Assembly: GCA_040005095.1 (NCBI GenBank)
Contig: JBDTZN010000118.1
Span: forward strand, 1-5,368
From: UBA5186 sp040005095
GTDB lineage: Bacteria > Actinomycetota > Thermoleophilia > Gaiellales > Gaiellaceae
DNA: 5,368 nt
Direction: 5' to 3'
Below the pieces are notes generated by a model. It worked only from the letters and a program-made list of their open reading frames with translations, did not search any database and was not told the origin of the DNA. Positions 1-5,154 of the stretch are shown piece after piece (position 1 is the stretch's first letter; every line of letters begins with the position of its first letter). A program made the position numbers and the translations under genes.

Positions 1-797
1 CCGTGTCCCGGCTCGTCGGCTCGCCCCCCGGCTACATCGGCTACGACGAGGGCGGCCAGCTCACCGAGGCCGTGCGCCGCAAGCCCTACTCCGTGCTGCT
101 GCTCGACGAGATCGAGAAGGCGCATCCGGACGTGTTCAACATCCTGCTCCAGATCCTGGAGGAGGGCCGGCTCACCGACGCGCAGGGCCGCAAGGTCGAC
201 TTCCGCAACTGCATCGTGATCATGACCTCGAACATCGGCGCCGCTCAGATCTCGAAGAACCAGGGGCTCGGCTTCTCGATCGGCGACGAGCAAGGCCTGT
301 CCTACGAGGACATGAAGAGCCGCGTGATGGGCGAGCTGAAGAAGGTCTTCCGTCCCGAGCTGCTCAACCGCATCGACGAGACGATGGTGTTCCACAAGCT
401 CACGAAGCAGGAGATCATCCCGATCGTCGACATCCAGATGAAGCGCGTCCGCGAGCAGATGGCGGTGCACCAGGTGTCGATCGAGCTGACCGACGAGGCG
501 AAAGAGCTACTCGTCGAGAAGGGCTACGACCCCGCAATGGGCGCCCGGCCGCTGCGCCGCGCGATCCAGCACTACATCGAGGATCCGCTCGCCGACTTCG
601 TGCTCGGCCGCGAGCTCGAGCCGGGGTCCACGATCCTCGTGGCCCGCAAAGCCGGCGAAGAGGGCGAGACCGCCGAAGACGCGCTGGTCGACATCACTGT
701 CATCCCGGCGGAGCTCACGCCGGAGCGCATCACCGTCCCGCCCACCGAGCCCGAGGGCTCGGCCGAGGACGACGAGCCCGAGCCCGACTCCGAATAA
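1..797 (+). CDS. clpC: ATP-dependent Clp protease ATP-binding subunit ClpC, 3' part (partial)
   Basis: This is the C-terminal 264 residues of a ClpC-type Hsp100 unfoldase; the 5' part lies outside the window and bases 1-2 finish an upstream codon. ClpC uses ATP to unfold cytoplasmic substrates and thread them into ClpP. Only the end of the second AAA+ domain is present. Counting from the GTG codon at 3, I see the pore loop GYIG (residues 10-13), Walker B VLLLDE (D35, E36), sensor 1 TSN (N77), the arginine finger in LLNRIDE (R123) and the sensor 2 motif GARPLRR (R182). An LGF tripeptide at 89-91 lies where ClpP-partner unfoldases carry their ClpP-docking loop, which argues for ClpC over ClpB. 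From about residue 236 the protein ends in a Pro/Glu/Asp-rich acidic tail, probably disordered. The stop is TAA at 795-797. The next gene starts 6 nt later in the same frame, so the two are probably co-transcribed. Confidence 0.95.
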   Translation, partial: VSRLVGSPPGYIGYDEGGQLTEAVRRKPYSVLLLDEIEKAHPDVFNILLQILEEGRLTDAQGRKVDFRNCIVIMTSNIGAAQISKNQGLGFSIGDEQGLSYEDMKSRVMGELKKVFRPELLNRIDETMVFHKLTKQEIIPIVDIQMKRVREQMAVHQVSIELTDEAKELLVEKGYDPAMGARPLRRAIQHYIEDPLADFVLGRELEPGSTILVARKAGEEGETAEDALVDITVIPAELTPERITVPPTEPEGSAEDDEPEPDSE

Positions 798-803
798 CGC
801 GCG

Positions 804-1703
804 CTGGGCGACCGGCCCGTTCTCGCGGCGCTCGGCGGCGCGGTCGCGATCGCGTTCTCGGCGATCCTCTATCGGTACTCGCACGTCTCGCCCTCGACTG
901 GCGCCTTCTTTCGCTGCACGTGGGCGGTGCCGCCGCTGGCGCTGCTCGCCTGGCGGGAGGATCGGCGCTTCGGGCCGCGGCCGCGCTCGGCGCGCCTGTG
1001 GGCCGTGCTCGCTGGGCTCTTCTTCGCGGCCGATCTGATCCTGTGGCACCACGCGATCGAGGACGTCGGCGCCGGCCTTTCGACCGTGCTCGGGAACACG
1101 CAGGTCGTGCTGGTGGGGCTCGTCGCCTGGGCGCTGCTCGGCGAGCGGCCGAGCACGCGCGCGCTGGTGTCGATCCCGATCGTGATGGCCGGGGTCGTCT
1201 TCATCTCGGGCGCGATCGGGGCAGGTGCGTACGGCGCGCATCCCGCGCGAGGAGTGCTGTTCGGCGTGCTCACCGCGCTGATGTACACCGGCTTCCTGCT
1301 CACGCTGCGCCACGGCAACCAGGACGTGCGCCGGCCGGCCGGGCCGCTCTGCGACGCGACCGCCGTCTCGGCGGTCGGCTGTCTCGTCGCCGGGCTCGCG
1401 CTCGGCGACCTCGACCTGACCCCGAGCTGGTCCGCGACCGGTTGGCTCGTCCTGCTCGCGCTCAGTTCCCAGGTGCTCGGCTGGCTGCTGATCTCGCTCT
1501 CGCTGCCGCGCCTTCCGGCGGTGCTCACGTCGATCTTGCTGACGCTGCAGCCGGTGATGACGGTGGTGCTCGGAATCGTGCTGCTGAACGAGTCGCCGTC
1601 CACGCTCCAGCTCGTGGGCGCGGCGGCAATCCTCGCGGGCCTCATCGCCGTGTCCACCGGCAGGCGCTCGACGGCAGCCGCCCCGGTCGTCGAGGCCGGC
1701 TAA
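804..1703 (+). CDS. EamA/DMT-family transporter (non-canonical start inferred)
   Basis: This is an integral membrane protein of the drug/metabolite transporter superfamily with two EamA repeats, probably ten helices. Substrates in this family include amino acids, nucleobases and drugs; none can be assigned here. Repeat 1 ends near a segment reading LVAWALLGERPS; repeat 2 ends with a matching LGIVLLNESPSTLQLVGA and a final helix. Both carry the family's acidic residue in LxE, followed by P/S. The first canonical in-frame start, GTG at 927, gives 258 residues and deletes helix 1. Yet codons from 804 read RPVLAALGGAVAIAFSAIL and then VSPSTGAFFRC, a typical EamA helix 1 and loop. The in-frame clpC stop at 795-797 bounds the start, and CTG at 804 is the only near-cognate codon before the helix. 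It gives 299 residues, normal for the family. There is no Shine-Dalgarno, so coupling to clpC termination is inferred. The family call is firm; the start is not. Confidence 0.85.
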   Translation: MGDRPVLAALGGAVAIAFSAILYRYSHVSPSTGAFFRCTWAVPPLALLAWREDRRFGPRPRSARLWAVLAGLFFAADLILWHHAIEDVGAGLSTVLGNTQVVLVGLVAWALLGERPSTRALVSIPIVMAGVVFISGAIGAGAYGAHPARGVLFGVLTALMYTGFLLTLRHGNQDVRRPAGPLCDATAVSAVGCLVAGLALGDLDLTPSWSATGWLVLLALSSQVLGWLLISLSLPRLPAVLTSILLTLQPVMTVVLGIVLLNESPSTLQLVGAAAILAGLIAVSTGRRSTAAAPVVEAG

Positions 1704-1705
1704 GA

Positions 1706-1732
1706 CACGGGGGAAACCATGTTTCCCCCGTG
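1706..1732 (+). terminator. Perfect 12-bp hairpin, probable terminator
   Basis: The arms cacgggggaaac (1706-1717) and gtttcccccgtg (1721-1732) pair perfectly around a three-base loop, starting 3 nt after the transporter stop codon. The stem contains five consecutive G-C pairs. It is followed by agccccct and then a weakly T-rich stretch (1740-1751) rather than a clean U-run, as in many high-GC genomes. It probably ends the clpC-transporter transcript. Being a perfect inverted repeat, it could also act on leftward transcription. Confidence 0.75.
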
Positions 1733-1735
1733 AGC

Positions 1736-1761
1736 CCCCTTCTTTGAGTTTCAACAAGGGG
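1736..1761. repeat. Second inverted repeat after the terminator
   Basis: The arms cccctt (1736-1741) and aagggg (1756-1761) pair. Inside them ttga (1744-1747) and tcaa (1751-1754) pair around GTT, with a small asymmetric internal loop. It is weaker than the hairpin before it. It may extend that terminator or be a separate RNA fold ahead of the orphan gene. Confidence 0.45.
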
Positions 1762-1764
1762 AAC

Positions 1765-1787
1765 GGACGCCGGCCAAGCCGGCATCC
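1765..1787. repeat. Third inverted repeat, GCCGGC-CAA-GCCGGC core
   Basis: GCCGGC at 1769-1774 and again at 1778-1783 flank CAA. The outer bases GGA (1765-1767) and TCC (1785-1787) also pair. On the + strand there is one C/A mismatch (1768/1784). In minus-strand RNA that pair becomes G-U, giving an uninterrupted 10-bp stem. This suggests it could serve leftward transcription arriving from the convergent aminopeptidase pair, or could simply be a bidirectional terminator element. Confidence 0.5.
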
Positions 1788-1804
1788 TCCAAAATGAACC
1801 GCTG

Positions 1805-1811
1805 AAAGGAG
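1805..1811 (+). promoter_or_regulatory. Strong Shine-Dalgarno site for the orphan gene
   Basis: AAAGGAG is a seven-base complement to the usual 16S rRNA 3' end and lies 8 nt before the TTG at 1820. It fixes the start of the small gene, since no ATG or GTG occurs in frame near the N-terminus. It is the strongest ribosome-binding site in the window. Confidence 0.8.
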
Positions 1812-1819
1812 CCGCGCGG

Positions 1820-2167
1820 TTGACTACAGCTGACTCTCGAATATGGATCGGGCTCGTTGAGGTCCGGCCAGCGCCAGGCTCGGATGTTTTCGGGTCGGAT
1901 CCCGGCGCGTACGCGAATGTCCTCGCGCTTGCCGCCGACGAGGCGGGTTATCGCCGCGCTGTTGTGGATGTTATGCCCGAATATGGCGCGATCGTCGTCA
2001 AAATCGACGACGTTGAAACGTTTGATGATCGCCTGCGATACGGCCACGCGTCAGAACAGATCGTGGAAGCCGCCGACGAGTTAGGGCCGGAAAATCCGGT
2101 TAGCGTTGACCGCTTCTATATTTACGAAGAAGACGAGGAGGACGAGCCCGGCCTCAAAAGCGTCTGA
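1820..2167 (+). CDS. Hypothetical protein, 115 residues, low-GC orphan
   Basis: I do not recognise this family. The start is TTG, supported by AAAGGAG 8 nt upstream; the stop is TGA at 2165-2167. The product is soluble and acidic, without signal peptide, membrane segment or cysteine. It opens with a strand-like IWIGLVEVRP, then a Gly/Ser/Asp loop and a helical stretch (about residues 30-46, ANVLALAADEAGYRRAV). A second strand follows (about 55-62, AIVVKIDD), then another helix and a strand-like VDRFYIYE, ending in a run of Glu/Asp. The pattern suggests a small alpha/beta fold. GC is about 60% by hand count, with stretches near 50% around 1981-2040 and 2101-2160, against roughly 70% or more nearby; codons such as GTT, GAT, TTT and AAA are common. 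That suggests acquisition by transfer. It follows the hairpin array and converges on the aminopeptidase genes. No promoter was recognisable. Confidence 0.75.
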   Translation: MTTADSRIWIGLVEVRPAPGSDVFGSDPGAYANVLALAADEAGYRRAVVDVMPEYGAIVVKIDDVETFDDRLRYGHASEQIVEAADELGPENPVSVDRFYIYEEDEEDEPGLKSV

Positions 2168-2199
2168 GCTCAGGCCCGCAGCGACTCTCTCGAAACTGG
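2168..2199. other. Convergent intergenic gap without a terminator
   Basis: Thirty-two bases separate the stop of the orphan gene (+) from the TAG of the downstream aminopeptidase (-). Apart from a short palindrome TGAGCTCA at its left edge (2164-2171), I see no hairpin or T-run. Transcripts from both sides probably overlap as antisense RNA. Confidence 0.5.
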
Positions 2200-3390
2200 C
2201 TAGAGCTGCCAGACGTCGCCGCGTAGGATCGGTACCTCGCGGCCGTCGTGGGTCAGCGCATCGACCTCGACCTCGGGTCCTCCGACCATGAAGTCGGTGT
2301 GGACGGTCGAGACGTTGTAGCCCTCGCCGCCCGGCTCGCCGTCATAGCTGTGCGGGATGCCGAAGCCGTACGCGATGTGGCACGTCGCGTTCTCGTCGAA
2401 CAGCGTGTCGAAGAACGTGATCCCCGTCTGTCCGACCCGCGACGTCCCGTCCACGAGGGCCAGCTCCCCGAGGTAGTGCGACCCCTCGTCGGTCTCGACT
2501 TGCCCGCGCACGACGTCGGCGCCTTCCTCGGCGTCCACGGACACGATCCGGCCCTGCTCGAAGCGCAGCTCGAGGCCGACGACGACTTGCCCGAGGAGTG
2601 CGAGCGGCCGCGTCGACCGGATCACGCCTTCGGTCCGGTCGCGGTGCGGCGTCGTGAAGACCTCCTCGGTCGGCATGTTCGGGACGTGCTCGCGGCCCCA
2701 CGATGTCTCGAAGAGCGCCGCGTCGAAGATCGACCGCTCGGAGAGCCCAACGGTCAGGTCGGTCCCGGGCCCGCGGAAACGGATCGCGTCGACTCCGAGC
2801 TCGTTGAGCGCTGCCACGCGGCTCTTCAGCCGTTTCATGTGCTCGGTCCAGGCCGCGACGGGATCCTCCTCGTCGAGCCGCACGCAGAACGCGACGGCCT
2901 CCCACAGGCGCTCGACGTCGGGCTCGCCGAAGACCTGCTGGGCCCAGCCCTCGTTCGGATAGGCAATCCCTGTCCAGTTCACGAGCTTGTCGCCGAGCTG
3001 GCGCATCGCCACCTGGGCGAGCTCCTTCATCTGCGCGCCGCCGACCCGTTCCCCGTCCAGATCTGCGAGGAGATTCGGCTCCGGCTCACCCGTGGTCGAG
3101 ATCGACGCGCCCTTGACGTCGCCCATGTGCTTCCACCGGGCGAGCAGCCCGGGCGGCGAGTAGGTCAGCGCCGAATCCGGCCCGAGCTCGATCAGCGCGC
3201 GGCGGATGTGCTGGTCGTTGTAGAAGACGTCGACGTAGCTCGCGCCGGCTCGGTAAGAGGCCCGCGCGAGGGCGCGGATCAGCGGTGCGTGCTCGGGGCG
3301 GCCCGCGAGGAAGACCTCTTGGCCCTCCTGGACGTTCGCGCCGACCCGCACGGCCAGCTCCGCATAGCGCTCGAGGCGCTCGTCCGTCAC
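2200..3390 (-). CDS. M29-family metalloaminopeptidase (AmpS/AmpT/PepS-like), second of tandem pair
   Basis: This is a cytoplasmic aminopeptidase of the M29 (thermophilic metalloprotease) family, which removes N-terminal residues from peptides using a two-metal centre. The start is GTG at 3390, which overlaps the TGA of the upstream paralogue by 4 nt (GTGA) and has GGAG 6 nt before it. It yields 396 residues, within the usual 370-420. Family metal ligands are in place and correctly spaced: E243 (PTEEV), E309 (LGEL), H338 (ENATCHIAYG), H364 and D366 (VHTDFM). The spacings E-66-E-29-H match my recollection of AmpT E250/E316/H345. The position seven residues after H338, a tyrosine in AmpT (Y352), is I345 here. 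Translation is probably coupled to the upstream gene, with which it shares most of its length in clear homology. The stop is TAG at 2200-2202. Substrate preference cannot be read from the sequence. Confidence 0.92.
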   Translation of the reverse strand: MTDERLERYAELAVRVGANVQEGQEVFLAGRPEHAPLIRALARASYRAGASYVDVFYNDQHIRRALIELGPDSALTYSPPGLLARWKHMGDVKGASISTTGEPEPNLLADLDGERVGGAQMKELAQVAMRQLGDKLVNWTGIAYPNEGWAQQVFGEPDVERLWEAVAFCVRLDEEDPVAAWTEHMKRLKSRVAALNELGVDAIRFRGPGTDLTVGLSERSIFDAALFETSWGREHVPNMPTEEVFTTPHRDRTEGVIRSTRPLALLGQVVVGLELRFEQGRIVSVDAEEGADVVRGQVETDEGSHYLGELALVDGTSRVGQTGITFFDTLFDENATCHIAYGFGIPHSYDGEPGGEGYNVSTVHTDFMVGGPEVEVDALTHDGREVPILRGDVWQL

Positions 3391-4604
3391 ATCAGTCTCC
3401 ACTCGTCGTCGCGGATGATCGGCACCTCTGCGCCGCCTGTCTCGATGCCGTCGACGTCCACCTCGGGCCCGCCGATCATGAAATCGGTGTGGATCGTGGA
3501 GACGTTGATGCCGCGAGCGAGCTTCTCGTCGTCGCTCAGCGCCTCGCCTCCCTCGACGCCGTGGACGACCGCGTCGCCGTAGGCGATGTGGCACGTCGCG
3601 TTCTCGTCGAACAGGGTGTTCAGGAACAGGATTCCGGTCTGTCCGACGCGGCTCGAGCCGTCGACCAGCGCGATCTCGCCGAGCCGGGTGGCGCCCTCGT
3701 CGCTCTCCATGTGTGCCTGCACGGTCTCGGCGCCGGACGACGCGTCGACCTCGACGGCGCGCCCGCCCTCGAACCGGATGCGCAGGTCCCGAACGATCGG
3801 TCCGCCGACGAGGTTCAGCGGCATCGTCGCGGTGACGACACCTTCGACGCGCCGCCAGTCTGGGCACGTGTAGACCTCTTCGGTCGGCATGTTCGGGATG
3901 TGCTCGCGGCCCCAGGTCGTGTCGGCACGCGCCGCCTCCCAGTCGGCGTCGGGCAGCAGGCCGACGGTGAGCTCGGTGCCGGGCCCGCGGAAGCGGATCG
4001 CCTCGAACCGGCGCTCGTTCAGGCCGGAAGCGCGCGCGTCCAGCCGGTCCATGTGCTCCCGCCAGGCGGCCACCGGATCGTCGTCGTCGAGTCGAACGGT
4101 GTGCGCGATCGCCTTCCAGAGCCGCTCGACGTCGGGGTCGCCGAAGATCTCCTGGGCCCAGCCTTCGGTTGGCCACGACGCGATCGTCCAGTTCACCTCG
4201 CCGCTCCCGACCATGTGCAGGTGCGAGCGGCTCAGGTCGAGCGCGCGCGCCCGGCCGACCTTCGCGGGATCGAGATCGTCGAAGAGCCCTGGAGTCGGAT
4301 CGCCCGTGATCGAGATGTGCGCGCCGCGCTCGGCCGTGATCCGGTCGAGGCGATCGGTCAGCCAAGGCGGCGTCCACGTCAACGCGTCGTCCGGGCCGAG
4401 CTCGATCAGGGCGTGGCGGAACTCGTCGTCGATGTAGTACGGGTCGACGTAGCGCGCGCCCGCGGCGTAGGCCTCGCGGGCGATCGCCCGCATCAAGGGT
4501 GCGTGCTCGGCCAGGCCCCGCACGGCGACGAGTTGTCCCAACGCGACGTTGGCGCCCACCCGGACGACGAGCTCGGCGTACCGTTGAAGCGCCCCCGAAT
4601 CCAC
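3387..4604 (-). CDS. M29-family metalloaminopeptidase (AmpS/AmpT/PepS-like), first of tandem pair
   Basis: This is the upstream paralogue of the pair, with the same predicted role: metal-dependent removal of N-terminal residues from peptides in the cytoplasm. I place the start at GTG 4604, giving 405 residues. From there the N-terminus aligns without gaps to its sister (V-x7-YAEL in both), and a TAGGGT box lies 7 nt upstream. An ATG at 4628 would add eight residues with no counterpart in the sister. Conserved ligands are E243 (PTEEV), E310 (LGEIAL), H339 (ENATCHIAYG), H372 and D374 (IHTDFM). The tyrosine expected seven residues after the first His is V346. Relative to its sister it has a longer loop between H339 and H372 (33 against 26 residues), carrying an acidic stretch EALSDDEKL. 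The stop TGA at 3387-3389 overlaps the sister's GTG. It heads the two-gene leftward operon. Confidence 0.92.
   Translation of the reverse strand: MDSGALQRYAELVVRVGANVALGQLVAVRGLAEHAPLMRAIAREAYAAGARYVDPYYIDDEFRHALIELGPDDALTWTPPWLTDRLDRITAERGAHISITGDPTPGLFDDLDPAKVGRARALDLSRSHLHMVGSGEVNWTIASWPTEGWAQEIFGDPDVERLWKAIAHTVRLDDDDPVAAWREHMDRLDARASGLNERRFEAIRFRGPGTELTVGLLPDADWEAARADTTWGREHIPNMPTEEVYTCPDWRRVEGVVTATMPLNLVGGPIVRDLRIRFEGGRAVEVDASSGAETVQAHMESDEGATRLGEIALVDGSSRVGQTGILFLNTLFDENATCHIAYGDAVVHGVEGGEALSDDEKLARGINVSTIHTDFMIGGPEVDVDGIETGGAEVPIIRDDEWRLM
3397..3400 (-). promoter_or_regulatory. Shine-Dalgarno GGAG for the second aminopeptidase
   Basis: GGAG lies inside the 3' end of the upstream aminopeptidase gene, 6 nt before the GTG at 3390. 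With the GTGA stop/start overlap, it supports both the chosen start and translational coupling. Confidence 0.7.
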
Positions 4605-4611
4605 GGCGCGC

Positions 4612-4617
4612 ACCCTA
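4612..4617 (-). promoter_or_regulatory. Candidate -10 box TAGGGT for the aminopeptidase operon
   Basis: TAGGGT fits the actinobacterial TANNNT -10 consensus and ends 7 nt before the GTG at 4604. Transcription would therefore start at or next to the start codon, giving a leaderless or near-leaderless mRNA. No clear -35 element is visible. The AGGG within the box could alternatively act as a weak Shine-Dalgarno. Confidence 0.45.
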
Positions 4618-4630
4618 CCCGCCTGCATGC

Positions 4631-4636
4631 CATGAT
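4631..4636 (+). promoter_or_regulatory. Candidate -10 box CATGAT for the RDD gene
   Basis: CATGAT ends 6 nt before the GTG at 4643. It keeps the important A at position 2 and T at position 6 of TANNNT but not the first T. No Shine-Dalgarno is seen before this GTG, so a leaderless transcript is the simplest reading. The box lies within the 38-bp divergent gap. Confidence 0.35.
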
Positions 4637-4642
4637 CGCCGC

Positions 4643-5104
4643 GTGGAACAAGCGCCGTCGGGAGCTCCGATCCTTGCCTCGTGGGGCCGACGGTTCGCCG
4701 CGATCCTCATCGACAACCTGCTTCTCGTAGTTCCGGCGGCTGTTGGGATCTTGCTGATCTCGCTCGACAACTTCAATGACGGCATCTCGCCGGTAGCCGT
4801 CGTCGGCCTCTTGATCCTCGGACTAACACTCACTGTTGGGCACGCCGCGTACTTCACGATCCTGAACGGCAACGAGCGGGGACAGACTTACGGCAAGCGT
4901 GCGCTCGGGATCCGCGTGATCGACCTGCGCGAAGGTGGCCGGATCGGATACGGCCGCTCCTTCGCTCGCTGGGCCGTGCCGTTCGTCATCAACCTCATCT
5001 TCGGCTTCTTCTTCCTCATCGACGACCTGTGGCCGCTGTGGGACTCGCGTAACCAGGCGCTGCACGACAAGTTCGCGAACAGCATCGTCGTGTGCGTTCA
5101 GTAG
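4643..5104 (+). CDS. RDD-family membrane protein
   Basis: This is a small integral membrane protein of the RDD family, whose role is mostly unknown; some members have been linked to ion or solute transport. With GTG at 4643 it has 153 residues, normal for a single RDD domain. The N-terminal motif SWGRRFAAILID contains the conserved R17 and D24 leading into helix 1 (about 21-41). Helix 2 covers about 50-74. The central motif GQTYGKRALGIRVID (80-94) is the family's G-x-T-x-G-K signature. Helix 3 spans about 111-129, and the protein closes with the characteristic WDSRNQALHDK (133-143) followed by a short hydrophobic end. An upstream extension is open to 4499 but would run through the aminopeptidase coding region on the other strand, so I reject it. 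It is divergent from the aminopeptidase operon and 50 nt upstream of radA, with which it may be partly co-transcribed. Confidence 0.88.
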   Translation: MEQAPSGAPILASWGRRFAAILIDNLLLVVPAAVGILLISLDNFNDGISPVAVVGLLILGLTLTVGHAAYFTILNGNERGQTYGKRALGIRVIDLREGGRIGYGRSFARWAVPFVINLIFGFFFLIDDLWPLWDSRNQALHDKFANSIVVCVQ

Positions 5105-5141
5105 TTCCAATTTCGGCACAGTCGTCGTCGGGACCGAGACC

Positions 5142-5147
5142 TAGACT
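5142..5147 (+). promoter_or_regulatory. Candidate -10 box TAGACT for radA
   Basis: TAGACT matches TANNNT and lies 7 nt before the radA GTG at 5155, the same spacing as TAGGGT before the aminopeptidase GTG. There is no Shine-Dalgarno before the GTG, so a leaderless radA mRNA is likely. I see no convincing -35 element 16-19 nt upstream. Confidence 0.5.
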
Positions 5148-5154
5148 CGATTTC

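Noticed and set aside
920..1747. Plus-strand open frame running through the transporter in another frame
   Set aside because: Ala/Arg/Gly-rich with no domain. The 804-1703 frame encodes ten plausible membrane helices and both EamA repeats.
507..1757. Long minus-strand open frames opposite clpC and the transporter (also 869-1657)
   Set aside because: Translations are Arg/Ala/Gly/His-rich without domain features. They are the expected shadow of GC-rich coding DNA, and the + strand holds clear clpC and EamA proteins.
1794..1805. Mini-ORF ATG-AAC-CGC-TGA just before the orphan gene, as a leader peptide
   Set aside because: Only three codons, no SD of its own, and no amino-acid run suggesting attenuation. 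Probably chance.
1787..1811. CTCC (1787-1790) pairing with GGAG (1808-1811) to mask the Shine-Dalgarno site
   Set aside because: Only four base pairs across a 17-nt loop; too weak to propose as a regulatory switch without conservation.
1704..1819. Insertion-sequence end or integron-type recombination site around the hairpins
   Set aside because: The inverted repeats are adjacent stems, not flanking ends of an element. There is no transposase or integrase in the window, and I could not find a target-site duplication or the conserved core of such sites.
2248..3582. Long plus-strand open frame opposite the second aminopeptidase (also 3285-4730 opposite the first)
   Set aside because: No recognisable motif and low-complexity composition. 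The minus strand carries complete M29 proteins with all metal ligands, so these are antisense shadows.
3391..4377. An apparent 725-residue minus-strand protein spanning both aminopeptidases
   Set aside because: Its first 329 residues are an Arg-rich out-of-frame reading of the upstream paralogue. The real gene starts at GTG 3390, with SD and stop/start overlap.
4605..4628. ATG at 4628 as the start of the first aminopeptidase
   Set aside because: It adds eight residues absent from the sister protein and would use up most of the divergent promoter gap. GTG 4604 aligns exactly with the sister N-terminus. It remains possible but less likely.
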